Shown one piece after another: positions 39,719 through 50,400 of a stretch of DNA of 64,000 bases. The notes beneath the pieces were generated by a model that was not told the origin of the DNA, did no database searches, and saw nothing but the letters and a program-made list of their open reading frames with translations. Numbering within the stretch: position 1 is the stretch's first letter; every line of letters begins with the position of its first letter. This DNA is from Mesorhizobium sp. (GTDB lineage: Bacteria; Pseudomonadota; Alphaproteobacteria; Rhizobiales; Rhizobiaceae), in NCBI GenBank assembly GCA_004017535.1, contig SAJS01000009.1:1-64000 (forward strand), written 5' to 3'. Made by a program: the position numbers and the translations under genes.

Positions 39719-41671
39719 TCAACCATTGTTGCTATCGCCGCTGCCGCGTTCGGGCGGCGAGTGATCGTTGTCGCCGCCATTGCCGCGCCAAGGCACTGGG
39801 TCAATTGGCACCAGAGGCGCCTTTGGCGTGGTAATCTTTGGCGGCGGGGCTTTTGGCGCGGGAGTGCGGATCACCTTTATCTTCGTGACCACCTTCGTCA
39901 CCACCTTGGGCTTGCACACCGCGATCGACATTTCGCTTCGCTTGGGCGAGAGACCAAGAATGGCCATCGAATAAGCCTCTTGTCGGTCAATGCCGGCTCT
40001 CAGGAAAGCCAAGGCCCGGGCCTCGTCCGCCGGCACGCCATTGCGGCCGTCCTTGAAGATCACCGCAAGATCGTTCATGGCATCGACATGCCCCATGGCC
40101 GCCGCCTTGAGCAGCAGGTCGAGTCCCTTGTCGGTATCTCGCTGTACGCCGACACCATCGAACAAGCTACGCCCCAAGGCAGTCATGGCGTAGGGGTCTC
40201 CGTTGTCCGAAGCATGCGCATAGAGGCTGTTGGCTTTGGTCAGATCGGGAGCCGCCCCTATTCCGGACGCGGCGATGTAGCCGAGTTGGTAAACGGCGCG
40301 AACGTGCCCCTTGTCCGCGGCCTCCTGAATCGCTTTGGTTGCGTCATCAACCCTGCCCGACGCCAGCAGCGCCCGCCCCAGCTCGTAACGAAAGCGGGCG
40401 ACATCAGGGTAGGAATTCACCGCCGCCTCGCAAGCCTCGACAGCGCCGCCCCCGATCTCGTTTGGCAAGCGGCCCGAGACGACGCCCTGCAGGTCGAGCG
40501 GCTCGCCGGCGGCCTGGTCGCAGGGGTCGACGTTCGGCGACAGTTTCACCGTCGCCTGTTTCGTGGCCTTGCCGACGCGGATCTGGAAGCCGACCTGAAC
40601 TGGAGCGGCCGAGCCGATCTGCGGCTCGTAGCGCAATTTGTCGATCTCGGCGGGCATCAGGCTCGATTGCGGCGAAAGCACGCGGTCGGGCAGGGATAGC
40701 GTTCCGGTCGCCGGGTAGCTCGCAAGCTTGAGGCTGACCCCGGCATCCTTGGCAGGGAAATCCAGCTTCAGCGGAACCGGGCCGACGCCGACCAGGACAC
40801 TGATGTCGCGATTGTCGATCGCTTCGGCGGCAGCGGCGACCTGGATTCCGCGCTCCGCCGTTTGCTGGTCTTGCTCAGCGTCGGGCGGCGGCACCGGCTG
40901 CTCCACCCCGCGCATCAGCACCACGTCGTCGAGCAGTGACGAATTCTCCCAGGGAACCTGCTTGCCGTTGGTCGCCTTGACGACGTCGCGGCGCACGGCG
41001 GCCATGACCGAGCGTATCTCCTGGTTCGGCGCCAGCGCGCGGCGCGAGAAGGCGGACGAGAAGGGGCTGAGGTCGCCGGAGCCGTCATACGCTACCGCAC
41101 CGGGCTCGGTGGCAAAGGCAATCAGCGTGTTCTGCGAACCTGTTACCTGCGCAAGTCCGGCGTCGCCGGCGACGATCAGCTGATCGCGCAGCCAATAATC
41201 CTTGCGCGGGAAAGGATCGTTGCGGCAGGCATCGAGGATGATCATCTGGACTTTCGATCTCGAGCGCAGTTGCCGCAATATGTCGTCGACCTTGATGGCC
41301 TGGACCTCCATGTCGGCCGCATCCTTGAGCGATGCATCGACCGGGATCAGGAAATTCTCCCCGCCGATCTGGAAGCCGTGGCCGGAATAGTAGACGACGG
41401 CCAGATCGGCGCCGTCGGCCGCCGCCAGATAGTTGCGGAACTGCTCCTCGAACTCGAGCCTGGTGAGGTCCTTGGCAGCAAACACCTCGAAGCCGGCTTG
41501 CCGGAAGGTGTTCGAGACGTCCTCGGCGTCCTTGTCAGGGTTCTTGAGGGCTGGGATTGTCTGGTACGCCGAATTGCCGATGACGAGGGCGACCCTTCGG
41601 TCGGCACGGGCGTCCATGGTCGTAATGGCCACGAGGATCAGAGCCGCAAGAAACACACAGCATCGCAGCAT
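39719..41671 (-). CDS. Secreted caspase-family (C14) protein with Sel1-like repeats
   Basis: About 650 aa. A signal peptide (MLRCCVFLAALILVAITTMDARA) precedes a caspase p20 domain (RRVALVIGNSAYQTIPALKNPDKDAEDVSNTFRQAGFEV). The catalytic dyad is intact at H98 (YYSGHGFQIGG) and C149 (IILDACRNDPF). A linker with a beta-rich region is followed by Sel1/TPR-like repeats (about 425-590, GHVRAVYQLGYIAASG, GDPYAMTALGRSLFDG, GHVDAMNDLAVIFKDG) and a Pro/Lys-rich tail. Start 41671 is chosen because GGGGGA lies 7 bases upstream; the frame is open to 41746. The role of periplasmic caspases is unknown. Confidence 0.82.
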   Translation of the reverse strand: MLRCCVFLAALILVAITTMDARADRRVALVIGNSAYQTIPALKNPDKDAEDVSNTFRQAGFEVFAAKDLTRLEFEEQFRNYLAAADGADLAVVYYSGHGFQIGGENFLIPVDASLKDAADMEVQAIKVDDILRQLRSRSKVQMIILDACRNDPFPRKDYWLRDQLIVAGDAGLAQVTGSQNTLIAFATEPGAVAYDGSGDLSPFSSAFSRRALAPNQEIRSVMAAVRRDVVKATNGKQVPWENSSLLDDVVLMRGVEQPVPPPDAEQDQQTAERGIQVAAAAEAIDNRDISVLVGVGPVPLKLDFPAKDAGVSLKLASYPATGTLSLPDRVLSPQSSLMPAEIDKLRYEPQIGSAAPVQVGFQIRVGKATKQATVKLSPNVDPCDQAAGEPLDLQGVVSGRLPNEIGGGAVEACEAAVNSYPDVARFRYELGRALLASGRVDDATKAIQEAADKGHVRAVYQLGYIAASGIGAAPDLTKANSLYAHASDNGDPYAMTALGRSLFDGVGVQRDTDKGLDLLLKAAAMGHVDAMNDLAVIFKDGRNGVPADEARALAFLRAGIDRQEAYSMAILGLSPKRSEMSIAVCKPKVVTKVVTKIKVIRTPAPKAPPPKITTPKAPLVPIDPVPWRGNGGDNDHSPPERGSGDSNNG

Positions 41672-41839
41672 GGCATCCCCCATCCGAATGATTCTGGAGG
41701 CTTCAAGAGGGCCAATTGCGATGCAATGGTCTGTTAAAGACCTCACAATCCAGCAGTATGGATGAAGGAAAATCGCCCCGTTGGCTATATTTTCTTATTT
41801 ACTCAATAACCAAATTGCTGAATTCGCGCGCTGCTAGGC

Positions 41840-42703
41840 TCAAGCGGCTTCCGCCAGAAATTCCGGGTTCTGCTTCACCAGCGCCAGCTTCAGCTTTTCC
41901 ATGGCACGCGCCTCGATCTGGCGGACCCGCTCCTTGGAGATGCCGAGCTGTTCGCCGAGCGATTCCAGCGTGGCGCCGTCATCGCTAAGCCTGCGCTCCT
42001 CGATGATGCGAAGCTCGCGGGCGTTGAGCGCCCCGAGCGCGCTCTTCAGCCAGAGAGCGCGGCGCTGGACATCGATCCTTTCGCCGACGATCTCGTCCGG
42101 CAGCGGGTCTTCGGAGACCAGGAAATCCATCCGCTCGGCGGCGCCGTTTTCGTCGGCAAGCGGTGCGTTGAGCGAGCTGTCTGGGGAGGACAGGCGTGAA
42201 TCCATCATCGCCACGTCCGCTTCGGGAACGCCGAGCGCCACCGAGACCTCACGGTAGAGCGAGGCGTTGGAGAGCGGCTCGGCGCCGTTGGCCAGCCGTG
42301 CGCGCAAGCGCCTCAGATTGAAGAACAGCGCCTTCTGCGCCGAGCTGGTGCCTCCGCGCACGATCGACCAATTGCGCAGGATGTAGTCCTGCATCGAGGC
42401 TCGAATCCACCAGGTGGCGTAGGTTGAGAAGCGCACTTCGCGCGCGGGCTCGAAACGGGCCGCCGCCTCGAGCAGGCCGACATGGCCCTCCTGGATCAGA
42501 TCGCCGAGCGGCAGGCCGTAATGTCGGAATTTCGAGGCCATGGAGATAACCAGTCGCATGTGGGCGACGGTGATCCGGTGCAGCGCGTGCTGGTCGTTCT
42601 CTTCCTTCCAGCGGAGCGCAAGGACATGCTCCTCGTCGCGCTCGAGATAGGGAGCCTTCATTGCCGCCCGGACCAGTGTCCGTCCTGCCGCGTCCTCGAT
42701 CAT
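41840..42703 (-). CDS. rpoH: RNA polymerase sigma factor RpoH (second RpoH type)
   Basis: A 287-aa sigma-32-class factor. Region 2 (VAHMRLVISMASKFRHYGLPLGDLIQEGHVGLLEAAARFEPAREVRFSTYATWWIRASMQDYILRNWSIVRGG) is canonical. The RpoH box appears as SAQKALFFNLRRLRARL, and region 4 HTH is ATLESLGEQLGISKERVRQIEARAMEKL. Its EcfG-type promoter and the divergence of the region 1/3 linker suggest the RpoH2 paralogue known in Sinorhizobium, where RpoE2 controls it; assignment to RpoH2 is inference. Confidence 0.92.
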   Translation of the reverse strand: MIEDAAGRTLVRAAMKAPYLERDEEHVLALRWKEENDQHALHRITVAHMRLVISMASKFRHYGLPLGDLIQEGHVGLLEAAARFEPAREVRFSTYATWWIRASMQDYILRNWSIVRGGTSSAQKALFFNLRRLRARLANGAEPLSNASLYREVSVALGVPEADVAMMDSRLSSPDSSLNAPLADENGAAERMDFLVSEDPLPDEIVGERIDVQRRALWLKSALGALNARELRIIEERRLSDDGATLESLGEQLGISKERVRQIEARAMEKLKLALVKQNPEFLAEAA

Positions 42704-42775
42704 GCCGGCTCCTTTTGGCGGTGATTGCGCCTATGGCGGTTGAAAAGCCGCCGCCGCGCCCTACAACAGCCATGC

Positions 42776-42801
42776 AACGTGTCAGGCGCATGGATGGTTC
42801 C
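42776..42801 (-). promoter_or_regulatory. EcfG/RpoE2-type general-stress promoter of rpoH
   Basis: On the minus strand GGAAC (complement of 42797-42801), 17 bases, then CGTT (complement of 42776-42779), the general-stress ECF sigma pattern of alphaproteobacteria, ending about 70 bp before the rpoH start. The rest of the 306-bp interval to the next gene (42704-43009) shows no other feature. Confidence 0.65.
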
Positions 42802-43009
42802 GCCGCCCGAGGGGGCAAATGTTGCCGGCGGGAACATTCTGTTAGCGGGCTCCGAAATGCCACTTGGCGGATTATCGGGCGATTTTGAGAATCAGATTTC
42901 TGGCAAGGCTGATTTTTGAAATCTGGTTCCTTATTTTGCGGCCTTCCATCTGTCAGTTTCCGGCTCTCACAAATCGCCGGGGCACCGGTCAAAACGGGAT
43001 CACAGAAAA

Positions 43010-43783
43010 ATGAAATGGCTTAAATCGCTCCTCATCGCCGGAACGCTGCAGGCTCTCGCGGTTACCGCCGGCCATGCCGGCGCCAATCTCGACCAGATCA
43101 AGCAGGCCGGCGTGCTCAAGGTCGGCACGGAAGGCACCTACGCGCCCTTCACCTATCATGACGAATCCAACGCGCTGGTCGGCTTCGATGTCGAGATTGC
43201 CAAGGCAATCGCCGACAAGCTCGGCGTCAAGGTCGAGTTCCTCGAAGGCAAGTGGGATGGGCTGATCGCCGGCCTTGACGCCAACCGCTACGACGCCGTC
43301 ATCAACGAGGTCGGCATCACCGACGCGCGCAAGGCCAAGTATGATTTCTCCGATCCCTACATCGCCTCCAAGGCGGTTCTGATCGTGCGCGGCGACAACA
43401 CCGACATCAAGACCTTCGCAGATCTCAAAGGCAAGAAGTCGGCGCAGTCGCTGACCTCCAATTTCGGCAAGCTTGCCGAGAAGAACGGCGCGGAACTCGT
43501 CGGCACCGACGGCTTCGACCAGTCGATCCAGCTTCTGCTCACCGGCCGCGCCGACGCCACCATCAACGACAGCCTGTCCTTCCTGGATTTCAAGAAGCAC
43601 AAGCCGGACGCCAATGTGAAGATCGCCGCGCAGGAAGAGAATGCAGACTATTCCGGCGTCATCGTGCGCAAGGGCGATCCGGAACTGGTCGCGGCCATCA
43701 ACAAGGCGCTGGCCGACATCAAGGCCGACGGCACCTACAAGAAGATCGCCGACAAGTATTTCGGCCAGGACGTCTCGCAGTAA
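43010..43783 (+). CDS. Amino-acid (cystine-type) ABC transporter, substrate-binding protein
   Basis: A 257-aa family 3 solute-binding protein with signal peptide ending GHAGA. The signature GFDVEIAKAIADKLGVKVEF and the FDVEIAK and SDPYIASKAVLIV segments fit polar amino-acid/cystine binders such as FliY/TcyA. It is followed by a terminator, then by its permease and ATPase, an arrangement that makes the binding protein more abundant. Confidence 0.88.
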   Translation: MKWLKSLLIAGTLQALAVTAGHAGANLDQIKQAGVLKVGTEGTYAPFTYHDESNALVGFDVEIAKAIADKLGVKVEFLEGKWDGLIAGLDANRYDAVINEVGITDARKAKYDFSDPYIASKAVLIVRGDNTDIKTFADLKGKKSAQSLTSNFGKLAEKNGAELVGTDGFDQSIQLLLTGRADATINDSLSFLDFKKHKPDANVKIAAQEENADYSGVIVRKGDPELVAAINKALADIKADGTYKKIADKYFGQDVSQ

Positions 43784-43806
43784 GCCGAACAGTCTTTTGC
43801 CTGAAT

Positions 43807-43841
43807 GCCGGCGGGCCGTCTTTGACGGCTCGCCGGTTTTT
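43807..43841 (+). terminator. Terminator/attenuator after the binding-protein gene
   Basis: CCGGCGGGCCGTC pairs with GACGGCTCGCCGG (one mismatch) over TTT, then TTTTT. It sits inside the transporter operon. Confidence 0.85.
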
Positions 43842-43901
43842 GCATGATAGTCAGTCCATACGGGGGAACGCGCCGCCGTATCTGGAAAGGAGAAGCGCCC
43901 C

Positions 43902-44578
43902 GTGCCGCACTGGCTGCAATTGATGCTGGAATCGCTGCCGACGCTGTTGTGGGCGGCGCTGATCTTCACAGTACCGCTGACGCTCCTGTCGTTCGCGCTC
44001 GGCCTCATCGCCGGGCTGGTGACGGCGCTGATCCGGCTGTTCGGCCCTAAGCCGCTGGTCGCACTGGTGCGCTTCTATGTCTGGATCTTCCGCGGCACGC
44101 CGCTGCTCGTCCAGCTGTTCCTGATCTTCTACGGCCTGCCCTCGGTCGGCATCCTGCTCGATGCCTTTCCCGCGGCGCTGATCGGCTTCACGCTCAACAT
44201 CGGCGCCTATACGTCCGAGATCATCCGCGCCGTCATCGGCTCGGTGCCGAAGGGCCAGTGGGAGGCGTCCTATTCAATCGGCATGACCTGGAGCCAGGCG
44301 ATGCGGCGCACCATCCTGCCGCAGGCGGGTCGCGTCGCGGTGCCGCCGCTCTCCAACACCTTCATCTCGCTGGTCAAGGACACCTCGCTGGCAGCCGCTA
44401 TCACGGTGCCCGAGATGTTCCAGGCCGCGCAGCGTATCGTCGCCACCACATACGAGCCGCTGATCCTCTATGTCGAGGCAGCGGCGCTCTATCTCGTGCT
44501 AAGCTCGGTGCTGTCGGCGCTGCAGGCGCGGCTGGAGGTCCGGCTCAACCGCTATGGCGGCTTCCTGGAGGCCAGCGC

Positions 44579-44582
<4 letters not shown>
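43902..44582 (+). CDS. Amino-acid ABC transporter permease
   Basis: A 226-aa HisM-type permease with about five TMs. The membrane-entry region LIFTVPLTLLSFALGLIAGLVTALIRLF and the EAA-like loop EASYSIGMTWSQAMRRTILPQAGRVAVPPLSN are clear. GTG start with AAAGGAGAAG. Its stop overlaps the next gene (ATGA). Confidence 0.9.
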
Positions 44583-45349
<767 letters not shown>

Positions 45350-45380
45350 GCCTCCTGCCTGTCTTTTGTGGGGCCATCGG

Positions 45381-45484
45381 GGCCACCTTCTCCCCGACGG
45401 GGAAGAAGAGCTTGGCGCCGGCGCTGACAGCCTCCCTCGGGGAGAGGTCAGCCGAGCGAAGCGGAGGCTGGGTGAGGGGGGCGC
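45381..45484. repeat. RIME-like palindromic repeat
   Basis: Arms GGCCACCTTCTCCCCGACGG and CCTCGGGGAGAGGTCAGCC, plus AGCGAAGCGGAGGCTGGGTG, form a compound hairpin between two convergent transcription units. Confidence 0.7.
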
Positions 45485-45502
45485 CGTAATGCGAGAGCCC
45501 GC

Positions 45503-45532
45503 AAACAAAAAACCCGGCGCGAGGCCGGGTTC
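45503..45532 (-). terminator. Terminator of carD
   Basis: On the minus strand AACCCGGC pairs with GCCGGGTT, followed by TTTTG, 24 bp after the carD stop. Read on the plus strand it has a weaker U tract, so it may also stop the ABC operon. Confidence 0.85.
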
Positions 45533-45556
45533 TTCGTAACTTAAGGCGAAAAAAGC

Positions 45557-46138
45557 TCAGGCAGCTTCTTCCTGTTCGGATTCTTCGTTGTCGGCCTTGG
45601 CGCCGCGCTTCGGGCCCTTGTTGAGGTTGACCTCGATGAGGCGCACCGCCTCGGTCTCCGACATGCGGTTCACCGCGGCGATCTCGCGAGCCATGCGGTC
45701 GAGCGCGGCTTCATAGAGCTGACGCTCGGAATAGGACTGCTCCGGCTGGTTGTCGGCGCGGTAGAGATCGCGGACGACTTCAGAGATCGAGATCAGGTCG
45801 CCGGAATTGATCTTGGCATCATATTCCTGGGCGCGGCGCGACCACATGGTGCGCTTGATGCGGGCGCGGCCCTGCACGACCTTCAGCGCGCGGTCGACAT
45901 AATCCTCTTCCGACAGCTTGCGCATGCCGATCGAGGTCGCCTTGGCGACCGGCACCTTCAGCCGCATCTTGTCCTTCTGGAAATCGATGACGAACAGTTC
46001 CAGCTTGTGACCCGCAACTTCCTGCTCGTCGATCGCCACGATCTGGCCGACGCCATGCGCCGGATAGACGATGAACTCGCCGGTCTTGAACCCGTGGCGG
46101 GCCGCGGTGGACTTCTTCTGCGGGGTGATCGTTGCCAT
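45557..46138 (-). CDS. carD: CarD/CdnL family RNA polymerase-binding regulator
   Basis: A 193-aa CdnL-like factor. The Tudor-like RNAP-interaction domain (FKTGEFIVYPAHGVGQIVAIDEQEVAGHKLELFVIDF) is followed by an all-helical DNA-contact domain (about 75-165), including the tryptophan of KRTMWSRRAQEY that wedges promoter DNA. It stabilises open complexes at rRNA and other strong promoters in relatives. The C-terminal tail is acidic (NEESEQEEAA). Confidence 0.92.
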   Translation of the reverse strand: MATITPQKKSTAARHGFKTGEFIVYPAHGVGQIVAIDEQEVAGHKLELFVIDFQKDKMRLKVPVAKATSIGMRKLSEEDYVDRALKVVQGRARIKRTMWSRRAQEYDAKINSGDLISISEVVRDLYRADNQPEQSYSERQLYEAALDRMAREIAAVNRMSETEAVRLIEVNLNKGPKRGAKADNEESEQEEAA

Positions 46139-46505
46139 TACGCCCTGAACTCCTTAGTTGTGCCGCCGGCATCATGCCGGCGCGAACCCATGGGGCCGGC
46201 GATAGCCGACCGTTAGCCGCGCAACAGGATGAACCCACCGGAATAGCAGGGGACCGGCATATCGCACGAACACGACCGCCTGCCCCAGATCGCTCTGGTC
46301 CGGAAGCTCACCTTTCAGTGATTTGGGGCGTTAGCGCCATAAATCGACGTCGTGTCACCGGCATGTTTTGCTTATGTAACACAAAAAGTCGGAAGAATCA
46401 AGGTTTTGCCGCATTAGCTAACGCCAAGCGGCAGTGCTGCCTGTCAAGACAGTATTTGTATCGGCCCCGTTACGCGGCGTCATGCCAGCGCTATCGGCCT
46501 CTTTC
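46139..46505. other. Interval upstream of carD
   Basis: The 367 bp between carD and fdxA contain the carD promoter candidate and nothing else recognisable; a rightward frame from 46132 crosses into antisense fdxA and is rejected. Confidence 0.5.
46374..46402 (-). promoter_or_regulatory. Candidate sigma-70 promoter of carD
   Basis: On the minus strand CTTGAT (complement of 46397-46402), 17 bases, TTACAT (complement of 46374-46379), close to the rhizobial CTTGAC-N17-CTATAT pattern. The leader would be about 230 nt. Confidence 0.45.
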
Positions 46506-46844
46506 TCAGTCACCCTCGCCGGGTTCGGCCGAGAAATATTTCTCGAACTTCCCGGTCTCGCCGTCGAAGGTCTTGGCGTCGGCCGGCGGTTCTTTCTTAG
46601 CCGTGATGTTGGGCCACTTCTCGGCGTATTCGGCGTTGATCTGCAACCATTTGTCGAGACCACCCTCGGTGTCCGGCTTGATCGCGTCCGCCGGGCATTC
46701 GGGCTCGCACACGCCGCAGTCGATGCACTCGTCGGGATGGATGACGAGCATGTTCTCGCCCTCGTAGAAACAGTCGACCGGACAGACCTCGATGCAGTCC
46801 ATATATTTGCATTTGATGCAATTATCGGTCACGACATAGGTCAT
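46506..46844 (-). CDS. fdxA: 7Fe ferredoxin FdxA
   Basis: A 112-aa ferredoxin with one 3Fe-4S and one 4Fe-4S cluster. Cysteines fall at 9, 12, 17, 21, 25, 40, 43, 46 and 50 ([20 protein letters not shown] and [14 protein letters not shown]), and the C-terminal extension is the usual FdxA type. Start 46844 ([13 protein letters not shown]) is certain by homology; the 69 in-frame residues upstream are not coding. Confidence 0.95.
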   Translation of the reverse strand: MTYVVTDNCIKCKYMDCIEVCPVDCFYEGENMLVIHPDECIDCGVCEPECPADAIKPDTEGGLDKWLQINAEYAEKWPNITAKKEPPADAKTFDGETGKFEKYFSAEPGEGD

Positions 46845-47047
46845 TGCAGGCTCCGGAACGTCCCATTTTGTCGGGCTTTTTGGCTGAGGTAACGCCTTTG
46901 CCCGCCGCATGCAAGGGTAGGGATTGCCGGCGGAGCCGGAGGGGCCGGAAAGGGATTTCGGCCGGAAGAGCGGATCGACGTCACCGAGCTTGATCGCCGC
47001 GCAGTTTTCGCGGAATTTGCTCGGGGCGTGCCCCGGCAGGTCATGTT

Positions 47048-47434
47048 TCAATCGTCGCCGAGCAGACGGTCGGTCTGCCGGCGCTCGCGTTTGGTCGGGC
47101 GGCCGCTGCCGGCCTCGCGCAGCGCCGGAATGGCATCCGCAACGGCCTCGCCTTTGGGCGTCGGCGCCGGCGACATGTCCTGGTAAAGCAGGCGCGCTTC
47201 ATCGGCCGGCCCGCGCCGCGTGCCGCAATCAAGCACCTTCCAGACCAGGATGCGGCCCTCGAGCGTGATGGTCAGCACGTCGCCGGGCTTCACCAGATCG
47301 GAGGCCTGCGCTGCTTTGTCGCGATTGATGCGCACGCGTCCGGCGACGACGACCTTCGCGGCCAGGGACCGCGACTTCACCGCGCGCGAGAAGAACAGCC
47401 ATTTGTCGATGCGCTGGCGGCCTTCTCCAACCAT
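47048..47434 (-). CDS. S4-domain RNA-binding protein (Hsp15-like)
   Basis: A 128-aa protein with an N-terminal S4 RNA-binding motif ([31 protein letters not shown]) and a basic C-terminus, like heat-shock protein 15 (HslR), which recycles stalled 50S subunits with nascent chains. It lies 15 bp after the helicase stop and 200 bp before fdxA. Confidence 0.85.
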   Translation of the reverse strand: MVGEGRQRIDKWLFFSRAVKSRSLAAKVVVAGRVRINRDKAAQASDLVKPGDVLTITLEGRILVWKVLDCGTRRGPADEARLLYQDMSPAPTPKGEAVADAIPALREAGSGRPTKRERRQTDRLLGDD

Positions 47435-47449
47435 TGCAACCGACCGAGG

Positions 47450-50400
47450 TTATTTCTTCAGCTGGTCGCGCAGGACGGCGAGCTTGGCGAAGGGCGAATC
47501 CGGATCGAAACGCTGCGGGCGTTCCTCGCGCGGCTTGCCCTGGAAGGCCGGCTTGCCGCCCGGAGCGTTGCCTTTGCCTTCCTGCCTGTTGCCCTTCCAG
47601 TCAGGCCGGCCCTCGCGGCGGTCGCCTGCATCCGGCCTCGGCTTGAATTTCGACCGGTCGAAGCGCGGCTTGCCGGCGCCCTCGCGCTGCTCGCGGCGGC
47701 CTTCATGGGCCGGCCGGTCGCCGGGCTGGCCGCCCGCGGCGCCCGTCTGGCTGTCGCGCGCCGGCTGGCCACCGCGCGGGCGATTGTCGCGACGGTTGTC
47801 GTGACGCTGGCGCGGGCGCTGATGGTCGAAACGCGCCTGGCGCCACAGAAGGACAGGCTTCGGTTCTTCAGCCTCGGCCGGTGTTTCGTCGGCCTTACCC
47901 TCCCCCTCGTGGGGAGCGTCGGCGCGCAGCGCCGGGGCGGGGGGAGCGCCGGCCGTACCAGGATCTGCATCGTCGGCACCATCACCCCCACCCGCGTCGC
48001 TTTGCGCCGCGACCTCCCCCATCGAGGGAGAGGTAAGGGCGTCGGCGCCTTCGGCCGCCTCAAGCACTGCAGCGGGGGCTTCCACAGTGGGAACCTCTTC
48101 CGCGACCTCGGCCGCAACTTCTGCCGGCTCTTCAACGGCAGGTTCCGCTGCTGCTTCCGAGCTGGCTTCGGCCGGAACTTCAGCGACAGGTTCCGCCGCT
48201 TCCGCGACGGCTTCAGTCGGAGCTTCGACGGCTGCCGGCTCCGAGCCCTCGGCTGTTGCCTCTGCGACCGCGGCTTGCGCCTCTGTCGCCTGCGCGGCAC
48301 GCGCCGCTTCTTCCACCGCCAGCTTCGCCGCCGCCGCCTCGCGGGCGGCATTGTCCTGGGCTTCGAGCTTCGCCTTCACTTCGGCGGCAGGCTTCGCCTC
48401 GGAACGATAGCCGAGACCCTTGAGGATCTCTTCCATGTCGTCGGCGGTGGCGCCGAGGATCGACATCATCGGCGGCGTCACCATGAAGGCGTGGCCGTCA
48501 TAGGCGCCGTCCGGACGCTGACCGAGACCGGGCTTCCAGTTGGTCGCCGGGCGGATGAGGTCGGCAAGCCGTTCGAGGATATCGACGCGCACGGCGCGGC
48601 GGCCGAGATTGCGGTAGCCGGCGAGCTTGTAGAAGGTCTTGTCGAAGGCCGGGTCGATGACCACCGAGGTGCGGCCGGAGGCCAGCGCATGCACCACGTC
48701 GCCGAAGCCCGGCTTGTCCTTGCCGTCATTCCTCAGCGCCCATAGCAGCGTCACCAGGCCGGCCGGAGCCGGCTTGATCAGCGCCGGCACGAAGACATGG
48801 TAGGCGCCGAAGCGCACGCCGAGCCGGCGGAGCGCGGCGCGGCCTTCCTGATCGAGCGACTTCATCTCCTCCGCGATGTCGCGGCGATTGATCAGGCCGA
48901 AATGCTCGACGAGCTGGAAGGCAATGCCGCGCGCGATGCCGGTGAGCTGGTCGGCATTCTTCAGATCGACCAGGGGCTTCAGCAGCGACTCGATCTGGAA
49001 ATTGACGAAACGCTCGGCACGCGCCGCGACCTTGTCGCGGGCAGGGCCGGTCAGCTGCTCGTCGGCAAGCAAGACAAGGCGCGGCTTCAGCGCCTCGTCG
49101 CCGCCGACCAGCGTGCCGATCGGCGCGCCGATCCAGCGCAGGACGCCGTCGGAGCCCAAGGCCAGGTCGCCATTGGCGCAGGCGGCAAAGCGCTCGGCGC
49201 GCGCGTCGAACTCGGCCGCGAGCGCCTTCTGGGCGGCGGTGCGCACCGCCTTGGCGTCCTCGCCGCCGGCGCTTTGGTCGGCGGTGAAGCGGAACCCCTG
49301 CAACTCGCCGACATGATGGCCTTCGACGAGGACGGTTCCGGTTGGGCTGATTTCGGCTTCAGGCATGGTATTTTCTCTAAGGCGCCGCATGAGGACGGAA
49401 GTCCTGCGGTCTACGAAGCGTTTCGTCAACCGCTCATGCAACGCATCCGACAATCTGTCTTCGATTTCGCGCGTCTTTTCCTGCCAGTGTAGCTGATCGG
49501 CCAGCCATCCGGGGCGGTTGGAGACGAAAGTCCAGGTGCGGATCTGCGCGATCCGGTGCGAGAGCGTGTCGATATCGCCTTCGGTCGTGTCGGCGCGCCG
49601 CACCTGCTCGGCCATGTAATTCTCATCGACATGGCCATGGCGCGCAAGGTCCATATAGATGGAGGCGATGAGGTCGGCGTGCTGGGCCGGCGCGATCTTG
49701 CGGTAGTCGGGGAGCGCGCAGGCTTCCCAGAGCAGCGCGACACGCTCCTTGCCGGTGGCCAAAGCGCGGATGTCGCCGTCCTTCGACAGATGCTCCAGCG
49801 CCTGCGCGTCGACGGCCGGCAGCGCGCGGGTCAGCCCCTCGACCGGCGCATTGGTCTCTGTCGAGCGCTTGAGCGCGTCGAGGCTGGAAAAATCGAAATC
49901 GGCGGTGCGCCATTGCAGCACCTTCACCGGGTCGAAGTCGTGCGCCTCGATCTTGGCGACCAGATCTTCGTCGAACGGGTCGACCTGGCCGGTGACGCCG
50001 AACGTGCCGTCGCGCAGGTGCCGGCCGGCGCGTCCGGCGATCTGGCCGAGCTCGGCCGCGCTCAGGTTGCGGTATTGGTAGCCGTCGAACTTGCGGTTCT
50101 GGGCGAAGGCGACGTGTTCGAGGTCGAGGTTCAGCCCCATGCCGATGGCGTCGGTCGCGACGAGATAGTCGACGTCGCCGGACTGGAAGATCTCCACCTG
50201 CGCGTTGCGGGTGCGTGGGCTAAGCGCGCCGAGCACGACGGCCGCGCCGCCCTGCTGACGGCGGATCAGCTCGGCGATGCCATAGACCTCGTCGGCCGAG
50301 AAAGCGACGATCGCCGTGCGCCGCGGCAGCCGGGTCAGTTTCTTCGAGCCGGAATAGGCAAGATGCGACAGGCGCGGCCGGGTCACCACCGACACGCCCT

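Noticed and set aside
46845-47051. N-terminal extension of fdxA
   Set aside because: The 69 extra residues are Pro/Arg-rich and precede a perfect FdxA N-terminus.
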